In this document: positions 1 through 7,118 of the stretch, piece after piece
Numbering within the stretch: the first letter of the stretch is position 1
Layout of the letters: every line of letters begins with the position of its first letter
Assembly: GCA_016124535.1 (NCBI GenBank)
Contig: WGNK01000015.1
Coordinates: 1-43,364 of the forward strand
From: Azospirillum sp.
Lineage (GTDB): Bacteria; Pseudomonadota; Alphaproteobacteria; Azospirillales; Azospirillaceae
DNA length: 43,364 nucleotides
Direction: 5' to 3'
Program-made: the position numbers and the translations under genes
Notes under the pieces: model-generated
What the model saw: the letters and a program-made list of their open reading frames with translations, nothing else
The model's database searches: none
Told to the model about the DNA's origin: nothing

Positions 1-90
1 GCCGTATTCGCCCCGATGGTCCGCCACCATCCGCACCGCCCGCGACCGCACTTCAGGCGAAAACGATGCCGTTGTCTTCTTGCTGTCCAT
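1..90 (-). CDS. IS3-family transposase OrfA, N-terminal 30 residues (partial)
   Basis: The minus strand encodes a peptide starting MDSKKTTASFSPEVRSRAVR and continuing MVADHRGEYG to the window edge. This is the characteristic beginning of the helix-turn-helix OrfA of IS3/IS911-type elements, where basic Ser-Pro-Glu-(V/F)-(R/K) motifs precede an Arg-Ala-Val-Arg helix. The ATG is preceded by a GAGAGGA ribosome binding site about 8 bases upstream. In this family OrfA binds the terminal repeats, and a -1 frameshift fuses it to the DDE catalytic OrfB. Only the start is visible, so intactness of the transposase is unknown. The reading frame is open to the edge. Confidence 0.75.
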   Translation of the reverse strand, partial: MDSKKTTASFSPEVRSRAVRMVADHRGEYG

Positions 91-110
91 GGCCCCATCC
101 TCTCAAGAGT

Positions 111-140
111 TGGAGCCTCCGGCAATCCCGGGGCGGTTCA
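111..140. repeat. Terminal inverted repeat of the IS3-type element
   Basis: Read on the minus strand the segment begins TGAACCGCCCCGGGATTGCC and ends GGAGGCTCCA. The TG start and GC-rich body match the usual terminus of IS3-family elements, and it lies 20 bases outside the orfA start codon. Only one end is visible, so the partner repeat and the 3-4 bp target duplication cannot be confirmed. Confidence 0.6.
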
Positions 141-268
141 ATGGCTGTCCCCCGAGGATGCTTGGGGCCGGGTTCCCGGACCCCGTCTTGTCACCATCAC
201 TCTGAGGGACAGCCGCCCGTCCAGCCTATCCCCTGGACCCAGGCCCATTACGGTATCTGTCCGACCGG

Positions 269-296
269 TTGACTCCCGGTCAAGCGATGGGATATC
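269..296 (+). promoter_or_regulatory. Possible sigma-70-type promoter before the exported-protein pair
   Basis: TTGACT at 269-274 is followed after 16 bases by GATATC at 291-296. A TATAAT lies slightly further downstream at 299-304 but is too far from the TTGACT to pair with it. This is the only AT-rich patch between the IS end (140) and the first gene (356), and it lies 60 bases before the chosen GTG start. The evidence is sequence resemblance only. Confidence 0.3.
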
Positions 297-355
297 CATA
301 TAATTCTCGCGGATATCGCCCAATCAAACCGATGCGCGAGGGGGAGGCTGGCCGC

Positions 356-1558
356 GTGTTGACTTTTGCCGGCAGAACCGCGGCGGTAATCGGTATGATG
401 GCCGGCTTTTCGGCCGGCGGTCCGGCGGTCGCGCAATCCACAGTGGTTGGCGACACCTTCACCCTGGAGACTTACCAGATCCCCTTGCCCGAGGGTCGCT
501 GGGTGGTTGCGGCTGGGGGAACCCGGAGTCTCGAGCTTCCTTCGGCCGAAGTCCCTGCCCTGATCCGGGATGCCGTATTGTTGCAGCCCCAGGGTTTGGC
601 GATCGGGGCCTTCGTGGTGGTCCACGCCAACCTGCTGCCGTTGCCCGCCGATTGGGGGCTCAGTCGCGACTGTCTGGCGCCGGCCGCCGATCTGGTTGCC
701 GACGCACCCCACGAGGACGGCGGCAGTGCCGTGATCTTCGAACGCCAGCATCGCCATTACCGCTGCGCCTTCGTAAAGGATTTCACGGTCGCCGAGGCCG
801 GTCCACCGGCCGCCTCCTGGTCCGCAGCGATGACATTTGCGCGCCGCCGCGGCTGGCGGGTGCCGGATCGCTGGGTAGTCGCGGGATTTCGCATCGCCGA
901 TGGCTGGGGCGTTCTGGAGGTCCGCTATGGCTTCGACCCGCGGGCACTGGCGGTCCCGGCCGAGCAACGGCTCAGCCGACTCAGTCCGGAACTCCAGCCG
1001 TTACCTGCGGCGGCGACCCTCGAGAGTTGGGCTGCGGAGACCGACGAGACTACCGCGCTTGCGCGCAAATCCCTCGCGGCCTGGGCAGTGGCGGTCCGGA
1101 CCCCGGTCGAACGTGGCTTTCTCCACCGGCTCGACGAGGAGCCGGCCCTGCCGATGCCCTGGTTGGACACCGACGTTTTCCCGCCCCTGGCGACAGTCGA
1201 CCGGTTGCGGCAATTGACCAAATTGCGCGATAACGGCTGGATCGACGATCAGTCGTTCCGCGCCCAGCGTTCGATCCTGCTTCGACCCGTCGAGGTGGAG
1301 ACCGAGACCGTGGTCAATATTTGGCAGCTCGGGCTGTGGAAGACCGCGGTCCACCGTCTGCAATCCAGCGTGTGGAGCTTCGGTATCAACTATATCGTCC
1401 TGGGCAATGCTTATCTCGCCGGAGGATTGACGGCGACCAAGGCGGTTTTCAGCACCGCCCGGTACTATCTGCACGAATTGGCCTGGAATACCTGGGGACC
1501 GCGGCGCAATCGGGAGGTACCGGTGATCGACTTCGCTCCCACCGTGGCGGCCCGATGA
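356..1558 (+). CDS. Exported protein of unknown function with C-terminal DUF2061-like membrane hairpin (paralog A)
   Basis: Function unknown. The GTG at 356 is chosen because GGGGAGG ends 8 bases upstream and the product then opens with a signal peptide (MLTFAGRTAAVIGMMAGFSA..., cleavage likely after AVA before QS). In-frame ATGs at 332 and the frame opening at 269 would put extra hydrophilic residues before it. The 400-residue product has an N-terminal region of about 180 residues with conserved-looking LPLPEG.W-like, VVHAN, WGL..DC and CAFVK segments, then a linker. The C-terminus (LWKTAVHRL...GINYIVLGNAY...YYLHELAWNTWGP) resembles the DUF2061 two-helix membrane domain, whose hallmark is a YYLHE..WN ending. 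The stop overlaps the next gene, a diverged paralog, by four bases (ATGA), so the two are probably translated together. The two cysteines in the N-terminal region are shared with the paralog and may form a disulfide (inference). Confidence 0.75.
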   Translation: MLTFAGRTAAVIGMMAGFSAGGPAVAQSTVVGDTFTLETYQIPLPEGRWVVAAGGTRSLELPSAEVPALIRDAVLLQPQGLAIGAFVVVHANLLPLPADWGLSRDCLAPAADLVADAPHEDGGSAVIFERQHRHYRCAFVKDFTVAEAGPPAASWSAAMTFARRRGWRVPDRWVVAGFRIADGWGVLEVRYGFDPRALAVPAEQRLSRLSPELQPLPAAATLESWAAETDETTALARKSLAAWAVAVRTPVERGFLHRLDEEPALPMPWLDTDVFPPLATVDRLRQLTKLRDNGWIDDQSFRAQRSILLRPVEVETETVVNIWQLGLWKTAVHRLQSSVWSFGINYIVLGNAYLAGGLTATKAVFSTARYYLHELAWNTWGPRRNREVPVIDFAPTVAAR

Positions 1559-2946
1559 GCCGGGCCTGGCGCCATCTGGCGGCGGAGTGGGCCGGCGCCC
1601 TGGCGATTGCCACCCTGAGCGCTGAATTTGCCGCCCTCCCCGCGCGCGCCGTCGCGACCGTCGGCCCCGACGACGTCGGCAGGAGCTTCGAGCGGCAAAT
1701 TACCGTGGCCCAACGCCAGCTGCCGCTTCCGGAGGGCGCCTGGACGCTGGTGGAGGTCGCGGCGGAGACCGTCGATCCGGTGCGCTTCGGCGCCTACGGG
1801 GTGATCTATCGCCTGGTTCTGGTCAAACCCGGTGACGGCGCTCTTGACGCAATCGCGGTGGTTCACGCCAATGCCATCCCGATCGACAAGGGATGGGGCC
1901 TGGCCCAGGATTGCAACAGTCCGGACGCCCATTTCGTCCGCATCTATGAGGCGGGCGACAAGCGCGCAAATTGCGCCTTCGTAAAATCTGTGGCCGTAAA
2001 ATCTGTGGCCGTAAAATCTGTGGCCGTAAAATCTGTGGCCGAGAAAACTGTGGCCGAGAAAACTGTGGCGTCGCCCGCGGCCCCGGTAGCTACGGGGGCC
2101 TGGCCCGCCGTCGTCGCGGCCGCCGGGCGCCATGGCTGGAATTTGCCCGCGATCTTGCTCGAATCCGGATTCCGCCTTTCCGATCGCCAGGACGTCTTGG
2201 ATGTCCGCTATTATTTCAATCCGCAGACCTCGGAGTCGCCGTTCCGGTCGGCCGACCACGAGAGCGCGGACGCCTGGTCGCCGCAGCGCTTGGCATCCAA
2301 TGCCGCAGCGCCCGATGCGCTCCCGACAAATGCCGAACCGGCGGGCGGCGTTGCTGGACTGCTCGAGTGGGCGACCGCTCTGGTCCCCGGACGATCGGCG
2401 ACGCCAGCGCCGCGCGCGCTGGACCAGGGCCGGATCCTGCGACGAAAATACGTCGATGAAATCGTCCGCTGGACCCAATCGGCGCGTCCTTTGGTCCTGG
2501 CCGGATTCAAGGGTGCCGGGACAGACCTGCCGATCCTGCCGATGCCGGGGCAATGGCTAGGCCGTGGCTCCGACATGGCGACGGCGATCCGCACCAGGCG
2601 GCTTGAAGCCGCCCGGGGCGCCGATACCATTACCGCCACCCAGTACCGTGGACAGCTGGCCACCCTCGTCCACGACCCCGACGACGCCGCCACGGCCGAA
2701 ATGTCGGATGTGGAACTCAGCCTCTGGAAGCTGCTGTCCAGCCGGCTGATCAACACCACGACCAGCCTTGGCATAAACTATATTTTTATCGGCGATATCT
2801 ATACGGCGACCGGCCTGCAATTATTGAGTTCCTCGCTGCATTCCGGTATCAATTACATGGAAGAGCTTCTGTGGAACCAGTATGGCCCGCAGCGGCGGCC
2901 GAAAGCCGCCGTGGTCGATTTTCGATATCTCGGCAACGACAATTGA
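1555..2946 (+). CDS. Exported protein of unknown function with C-terminal DUF2061-like hairpin (paralog B)
   Basis: This is the second member of the pair, 463 residues. It starts at the ATG overlapping the upstream stop, not at the longer open frame that begins at 1321 inside the neighbour. Residues 1-32 form a signal peptide ending ...ALPARA. It shares with paralog A the order LPLPEGAW, VVHANAIP, GWGLAQDC, CAFVK, DVRYYFNP, and the C-terminal ELSLWKLLSSRLINTT, GINYIFIGDIY, INYMEELLWNQYGP and VVDF blocks. The C-terminus again resembles DUF2061, though the YYLHE hallmark has become NYMEE. Directly after the shared CAFVK, residues 143-172 are six tandem pentapeptides (VKSVA four times, EKTVA twice) encoded by 15-bp DNA repeats absent from paralog A. 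A longer Ser/Ala/Pro-rich linker accounts for the rest of the size difference. Probably envelope-located; function unknown. Confidence 0.75.
   Translation: MSRAWRHLAAEWAGALAIATLSAEFAALPARAVATVGPDDVGRSFERQITVAQRQLPLPEGAWTLVEVAAETVDPVRFGAYGVIYRLVLVKPGDGALDAIAVVHANAIPIDKGWGLAQDCNSPDAHFVRIYEAGDKRANCAFVKSVAVKSVAVKSVAVKSVAEKTVAEKTVASPAAPVATGAWPAVVAAAGRHGWNLPAILLESGFRLSDRQDVLDVRYYFNPQTSESPFRSADHESADAWSPQRLASNAAAPDALPTNAEPAGGVAGLLEWATALVPGRSATPAPRALDQGRILRRKYVDEIVRWTQSARPLVLAGFKGAGTDLPILPMPGQWLGRGSDMATAIRTRRLEAARGADTITATQYRGQLATLVHDPDDAATAEMSDVELSLWKLLSSRLINTTTSLGINYIFIGDIYTATGLQLLSSSLHSGINYMEELLWNQYGPQRRPKAAVVDFRYLGNDN
1981..2070 (+). repeat. Six 15-bp in-frame tandem repeats
   Basis: Four identical copies of GTAAAATCTGTGGCC (1981-2040) are followed by two copies of a variant starting GAGAAAACTGTGGC (2041-2070). 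They add a Lys-Ser-Val-Ala-rich stretch to paralog B in frame. The AT-rich unit stands out from the GC-rich gene. Perfect identity of the first four copies implies recent expansion, and copy number is likely to vary between strains. Confidence 0.95.
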
Positions 2947-2989
2947 GGCCGCTGTTGCGGCTATTGAGCATCGCGGCGCGGCGGGAAGT

Positions 2990-4378
2990 TCAGCCGGCGC
3001 CGAAGAACTCGAGTTGCCAGCGCATTTCGGCTTCGCTCAAGGGATAGTCGACGCCATCGCGCGGGTTGAGCGCGGTCTTGGGCGGAATTTGCGCGAGGCG
3101 GAGCTGGACCTGGCGGGCAAAGCGCATCGACAGCCCCGCCTTCCACACCAAGGCGGTGACCGCGCGCGGGCTATGGGTCGCCATGATGCGGTCGACGGCG
3201 CCGAGATCGAGCCCGGTCAGCACGCTCAGGCTGGCCAGCAGGAAGCCCCGGTCGCCTTCGGCAAGCGCGCCGTTCAGCAGCTTCTCGTCGAGCTTGCCCT
3301 CCTTGGCCAGGCGTGCGGCCTTGTCGCTCGGGCGCTCCTGGGGGGCTTCGGCCTCGGCCACAGCCGAGGCCCCCGCCGTCACCCCGCCCTCAATCGGAGT
3401 TCCTGCCGCACCGGCCGGGCCGCCAGCCGCGGCGCCAGGGGCGGCGTCCTGGAACGCACCAACCGGTGACGCACCAGCGGAGGGGGCACCGGCCGCAGCA
3501 CCACCGGTGCCGAGGCGACGCTGCACCGCCTTGGCGATCTCGCGCGCGACGCCGGGATCCAGATCGGTGCGGGATTGCAGGGCGCGGACCAGGGTTTCGG
3601 TGACGAACCCGGCCAGGCGCGCCGCGACCCGCGCCGACAGCCGGGGCCGCCGGACCAGGGGGGCGTGCCAGGGCTCGTGCTGGGGCGCCAGCTCGACGAT
3701 GCGGTCGAGGGTCTCTTCGCGGATCTGCGCGCTGGGATTGGCGAGCAGGACGGCGACCGCGCCCGGATCGTCGCTCGCGGCAATCGCCTCGGCCACCGAT
3801 GCCGGCACACCTGCACGTTCGGCGATCGCCGACAACGCCCCTGCGACCGGCCCACTGCGGATGATCTCCAGGAGGTCGTCGTCGGTCAGGATCGGCGAGT
3901 GCCGCAGCACCGGCCCGGCGACCACCAGTTCGATGTCGCGGGCCAGGCGGTTGATCACCGAGGCCGGTGCGTTGTAGACGTCCTTCAGGGTATCGGCCAG
4001 GATCCGCCGGACCTCGGTGACCTGGTCGCGCGCCAGCGTCTCCAGGATATCGACGGTCATACGCTCGATCTGGCCGAGCTGATCCGACGGCAGGTTGGGC
4101 ACCAGCCGGGCGATCTTGAGGGCCAGACCGCCACGAACCTCGTCATCGCGATCCTTGGACAGGACCAGATCGGCCTGGCGCGGTGTCGCAGCGTTGGCGG
4201 CAATCTGGCGCCGGACTTCAGCGGCGCTGTCATTGGCCAGGTAATAGAGCAGTTCGGCGCGGACGTCGGGGCGAACGGCAACCTTCAGGCGATCGGCGGC
4301 GTCCTGGCTGCGCACCAGCTTCTTCGCCATTTCATAGTCGAGCGGTTCGCTGACGTGAAAGCGGTTCGGCCCGGTCAT
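2990..4378 (-). CDS. DUF2336 family protein
   Basis: The 462-residue protein begins MTGPNRFHVSEPLDYEMAKK, the usual opening of alphaproteobacterial DUF2336 proteins. It continues with alpha-helical, HEAT-like repeats (KLVRSQDAADRLKVAVRPD, AELLYYLANDSAAEVRRQIA, DEVRGGLALKIARLVP). A low-complexity Ala/Gly/Pro linker at about residues 305-350 leads to a C-terminal helical segment ending ALNPRDGVDYPLSEAEMRWQ. No enzymatic motif is visible. DUF2336 has no agreed biochemical function that I can cite. The start codon overlaps the stop of the diguanylate cyclase gene (ATGA), so the two are probably co-translated and may act in one signalling pathway (inference). The open frame extends upstream to 4645, but that part is a shadow of the cyclase gene. 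Confidence 0.85.
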   Translation of the reverse strand: MTGPNRFHVSEPLDYEMAKKLVRSQDAADRLKVAVRPDVRAELLYYLANDSAAEVRRQIAANAATPRQADLVLSKDRDDEVRGGLALKIARLVPNLPSDQLGQIERMTVDILETLARDQVTEVRRILADTLKDVYNAPASVINRLARDIELVVAGPVLRHSPILTDDDLLEIIRSGPVAGALSAIAERAGVPASVAEAIAASDDPGAVAVLLANPSAQIREETLDRIVELAPQHEPWHAPLVRRPRLSARVAARLAGFVTETLVRALQSRTDLDPGVAREIAKAVQRRLGTGGAAAGAPSAGASPVGAFQDAAPGAAAGGPAGAAGTPIEGGVTAGASAVAEAEAPQERPSDKAARLAKEGKLDEKLLNGALAEGDRGFLLASLSVLTGLDLGAVDRIMATHSPRAVTALVWKAGLSMRFARQVQLRLAQIPPKTALNPRDGVDYPLSEAEMRWQLEFFGAG

Positions 4379-6099
4379 AGTTCGGTCCCGGCGGCGGTCG
4401 GTCCCGGTGGCGGCGCGATCACGACATTTCCCTTTCCCTTGGCCTTGGCGGCGTACATGGCGCTGTCGGCGCGGTCGATCAGGCCCTGCGGCGCTTCCTG
4501 GAACTCCCCGGAATGCACCGCGATACCGATCGACAAGCCGAGCAGCTTCTCCGGCGACGCCGACAGATGGCGCAATTCCGCGATCCCGGTCAACAGCCGT
4601 CGTGCCACCCCGCTCGCCTCGTCCCGGTCGGCACGCGCCAGCCACAGTACGAACTCATCGCCCCCGAGCCGGCCGGGAAGGTCGCCCGGCCGGACACCGG
4701 AACTCAACATCGCCCCGACCGCCTTCAGCACGGCATCGCCCTGCTGGTGGCCGTGGAGATCATTGACTGCCTTGAAGTTATCGAGATCGATATAGAGCAG
4801 CGCCGAGAAACCACCATCGTGGCGGGAGACCTGTTCGGCCATCCGCTCGAAGAAAGTGCGTCGGTTGAACAGGCCGGTCAGGCCATCGCGCTCGGACAGC
4901 CGGCGCAGACGCTCCTGATAGGCGAAATGGGTCTGGGCGACGCCGATCCGGTCGGCGACCCCGGCAACCAAAGCGAGGTCGTCTTCCTTCCAGGGCGCGG
5001 CATGCCGCGGCCGCCATACACATACCGCGCCGTTGACCACCCGTCGGTACTGGGTGCGGCAGGCGATCAGACAGATCTCCTCCAATTCGAGGACCAACGG
5101 CTCCTCGACCTGGGTGAGTGAGGTCAGCACCTTGGAAAAATCGACCGGTCCGGCAGCGGTCGCCGGATGCGGCCCGTGTTCGACCGCCAGCGTGTAATCG
5201 CCTGCCGACGTGGTCCGGAAGATTTTGCAGCCGCTGGCGCCCAGGGCCTGGGTGGTTTCGCTGGCGGCTTCGTCGAGCGCCTCGGCGACATCCACCTGAT
5301 CGCGCAAGGTGTGGCCAATATGGCCGAGCAGGCGCTCGCTGGTGCGCACCCGCGCCAGTTCGTCGGCCCGGTTCACGTCCTCGGTAATATCGCGGCAAAC
5401 CCCACGGGCGCCGACCCAGCGTCGATCCGGCCCGAATAGCGGCATCGCCGAGACCGAAACGCAGACCGCCGCGCCGTCGGCGGCACTCATCCACAGCTCG
5501 GCAAACTCGATCGGACGGCGGGTGGCAAACGGCGACGGGATCTCCGCGTCGTAGTCGTCGATCAACTCGACGGGATCGCGCCCGATCAAGGCGTCGGCCG
5601 GAAAACCCAGTGCGCCGCGGGGCGAGACGAAGACCAGGCGCCGGTCCGCCCCGGTCTCCCAGGCGAAGTCGCTGGAAATCTCGACCAAATCCTTGTAGCG
5701 CTGGCGCGACTCGGTCAGGGCCTGGCGCAATTGCCGCTCCAGGGTGGCGTCACGGCCGAAGAGCAGGCAGCCGGCCCCGGCCAGCGGCGCCGCCACCCAC
5801 TCGATCACCGTGAGACCGCGGCTCTGGTTGACCCGGACCGAACACACGGACGACGGTCGCCCCGCCTCGGCGCGCAGCCACACCCCGACTTGAGCCCACC
5901 AGCCGGAATCGGCGTCGAGCAGAGCCTTGGCGGCCGGGTTGACCCCGATCTGCCGACCTTCGCCGTCGACCTGGACCGCAGGCCCGGGATAGCCGGCCAA
6001 AACCGCCGCCAGCGCAAGCATGCCCGTCTCGGACCCCAGAGCTGCCTGGCCCTGCCCCGGAGAAGCCTGTGCGTCCGGCATAGTTTCGAGACTGGTCAT
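4375..6099 (-). CDS. Diguanylate cyclase with PAS and GAF-like sensor domains
   Basis: The predicted 574-residue cytoplasmic enzyme makes cyclic di-GMP from two GTP. An N-terminal PAS-like segment (residues about 35-120) precedes a clear PAS domain around residues 145-265 (DLVEISSDFAWETGADRRLV ... GARGVCRDITEDVN). A GAF-like region follows (about 285-400), then GGDEF at the C-terminus. The catalytic signature GGDEF is at about 479-483. An intact RxxD product-inhibition site (RPGD) lies exactly five residues before it, so the enzyme is expected to be active and feedback-regulated. No transmembrane segment or EAL domain is present. ATG 6099 is chosen because residues upstream are low-complexity shadow; ATG 6081 is an alternative, and neither has a strong Shine-Dalgarno. 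It is the first gene of a two-gene unit with the DUF2336 protein. Confidence 0.9.
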   Translation of the reverse strand: MTSLETMPDAQASPGQGQAALGSETGMLALAAVLAGYPGPAVQVDGEGRQIGVNPAAKALLDADSGWWAQVGVWLRAEAGRPSSVCSVRVNQSRGLTVIEWVAAPLAGAGCLLFGRDATLERQLRQALTESRQRYKDLVEISSDFAWETGADRRLVFVSPRGALGFPADALIGRDPVELIDDYDAEIPSPFATRRPIEFAELWMSAADGAAVCVSVSAMPLFGPDRRWVGARGVCRDITEDVNRADELARVRTSERLLGHIGHTLRDQVDVAEALDEAASETTQALGASGCKIFRTTSAGDYTLAVEHGPHPATAAGPVDFSKVLTSLTQVEEPLVLELEEICLIACRTQYRRVVNGAVCVWRPRHAAPWKEDDLALVAGVADRIGVAQTHFAYQERLRRLSERDGLTGLFNRRTFFERMAEQVSRHDGGFSALLYIDLDNFKAVNDLHGHQQGDAVLKAVGAMLSSGVRPGDLPGRLGGDEFVLWLARADRDEASGVARRLLTGIAELRHLSASPEKLLGLSIGIAVHSGEFQEAPQGLIDRADSAMYAAKAKGKGNVVIAPPPGPTAAGTEL

Positions 6100-6231
6100 C
6101 GGTTCGACCACGGCACGGTTCCAAAAAACAGAAAGTTGACTGCGAACCGGACCCAGGTCAATGACGAATGACAGGCAGGAGAACCTGCCCCCGTTGTTGA
6201 CAGCGCGAACCGGCCCATCGATAGTGCCGCC

Positions 6232-6408
6232 ATGGCCGCACTGACTTTCGACCCTGCGAGACTTGCCCGAAAACTGGAGGCCGCCGGCTTTCAGCCCAAG
6301 CCAGGCGGCGACACCGCCACGGCCAAAGCGGAGATCCTGCGCTGGAAGTTCAGCGTCAGGTCGCCCCGGACCGACCCGATCGTGACTCCGGTCAAGCGGA
6401 ACCATTGA
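6232..6408 (+). CDS. Small protein resembling the N-terminus of DUF1640 coiled-coil proteins, probably a remnant
   Basis: The 58-residue product starts MAALTFDPARLARKLEAAGF. This matches the typical opening of bacterial DUF1640 proteins (AxxFDTxxxAxxLexAGF), small coiled-coil proteins with a C-terminal membrane helix. Here the central coiled coil is missing. After QPKPGGDTATAKAEILRWKF, which recalls the KADLLKWMxG segment before the usual membrane helix, the chain ends in [18 protein letters not shown] without a hydrophobic helix. It therefore looks internally deleted and truncated. Its stop overlaps the TTG start of the next gene, so it may now serve mainly as a translational leader (inference). 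Confidence 0.45.
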   Translation: MAALTFDPARLARKLEAAGFQPKPGGDTATAKAEILRWKFSVRSPRTDPIVTPVKRNH

Positions 6409-7118
6409 CCGACCTCCGGCCCTCACCCGACCTGCCGCCGCCGTTCGCTGGCGTCGAGGTATGGATTTTCGACCTCGATAATACCCTCTATCCCGCCGGC
6501 TGCAATCTGTTCGCCCAGGTCGACCGCCGGATCGGCGACTATGTTGCCGCCTGCTTCGGGATCGCCTATGACGACGCGCGCCGGCTCCAGAAGCGTCTGT
6601 TTCGCGAGCACGGGACCACGTTGCGCGGCCTGATGATCGAACATGGCGTCGATCCCGAGCCGTTCCTGGCCTTCGTCCACGATATCGATATTACGCCGGT
6701 GCCACCCGATCCCCACCTGGATGCCGCGCTCGGCACCCTGCCCGGCCGCAAGCTGGTCTACACCAACGGCTCCAGCCGCCACGCCGAGGCGGTGCTCGGC
6801 CGGCTCGGCATCGCCCGACATTTCGAGGCGATCCATGATATCGCCGGCGCTGGCTGGCTGCCCAAGCCGGATCCCCGCGCCTATGCCGAATTGGTCCGCC
6901 GCCACCGCATCGCGCCGGCACGCGCCTGCATGATCGAGGACATCGCGCGCAATCTGGTTCCGGCCTCGGCGCTCGGCATGACGACAGTTTGGCTGCGCAG
7001 CGATCCCGACTGGGCGCGCCCCAGCCTCGGTGTCGATGCGATTGACCTCGTGATCGACGATCTCACCCGCTGGCTGCTCACCCTGGTCGGCGGCGACCGG
7101 GAGGGTAAATCGCCGTGA
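6405..7118 (+). CDS. Pyrimidine 5'-nucleotidase (HAD superfamily, SDT1-like)
   Basis: The predicted enzyme (237 residues) dephosphorylates pyrimidine nucleotides such as UMP and CMP. HAD motif I is [11 protein letters not shown] (nucleophile Asp23, Asp25). Motif II is the Thr of YTNGSS, motif III the Lys of WLPKPDP, and motif IV lies in [10 protein letters not shown]. The long cap insertion after motif I and the DLDNTLYP form place it in the SDT1/TIGR01993 group. The TTG at 6405 is used because the residues up to motif I match the usual N-terminal length and no ATG or GTG lies between it and the motif. It overlaps the small upstream ORF and, by GTGA, gatA downstream. Confidence 0.88.
   Translation: MTDLRPSPDLPPPFAGVEVWIFDLDNTLYPAGCNLFAQVDRRIGDYVAACFGIAYDDARRLQKRLFREHGTTLRGLMIEHGVDPEPFLAFVHDIDITPVPPDPHLDAALGTLPGRKLVYTNGSSRHAEAVLGRLGIARHFEAIHDIAGAGWLPKPDPRAYAELVRRHRIAPARACMIEDIARNLVPASALGMTTVWLRSDPDWARPSLGVDAIDLVIDDLTRWLLTLVGGDREGKSP

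Larger units (their letters stand above)
1..140 (-). mobile_element. IS3-family insertion sequence, left-truncated by the window edge
   Basis: This is the terminal 140 bp of an IS3-type element. It holds the start of orfA on the minus strand and, outside it, a 30-bp sequence that reads outward-in as TGAACCGCCCCGGG..., typical of the ends of this IS group in Proteobacteria. The rest of the element lies outside the window, so its completeness and target duplication cannot be judged. The family assignment rests on the OrfA N-terminus together with the TG-starting end. Confidence 0.75.
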
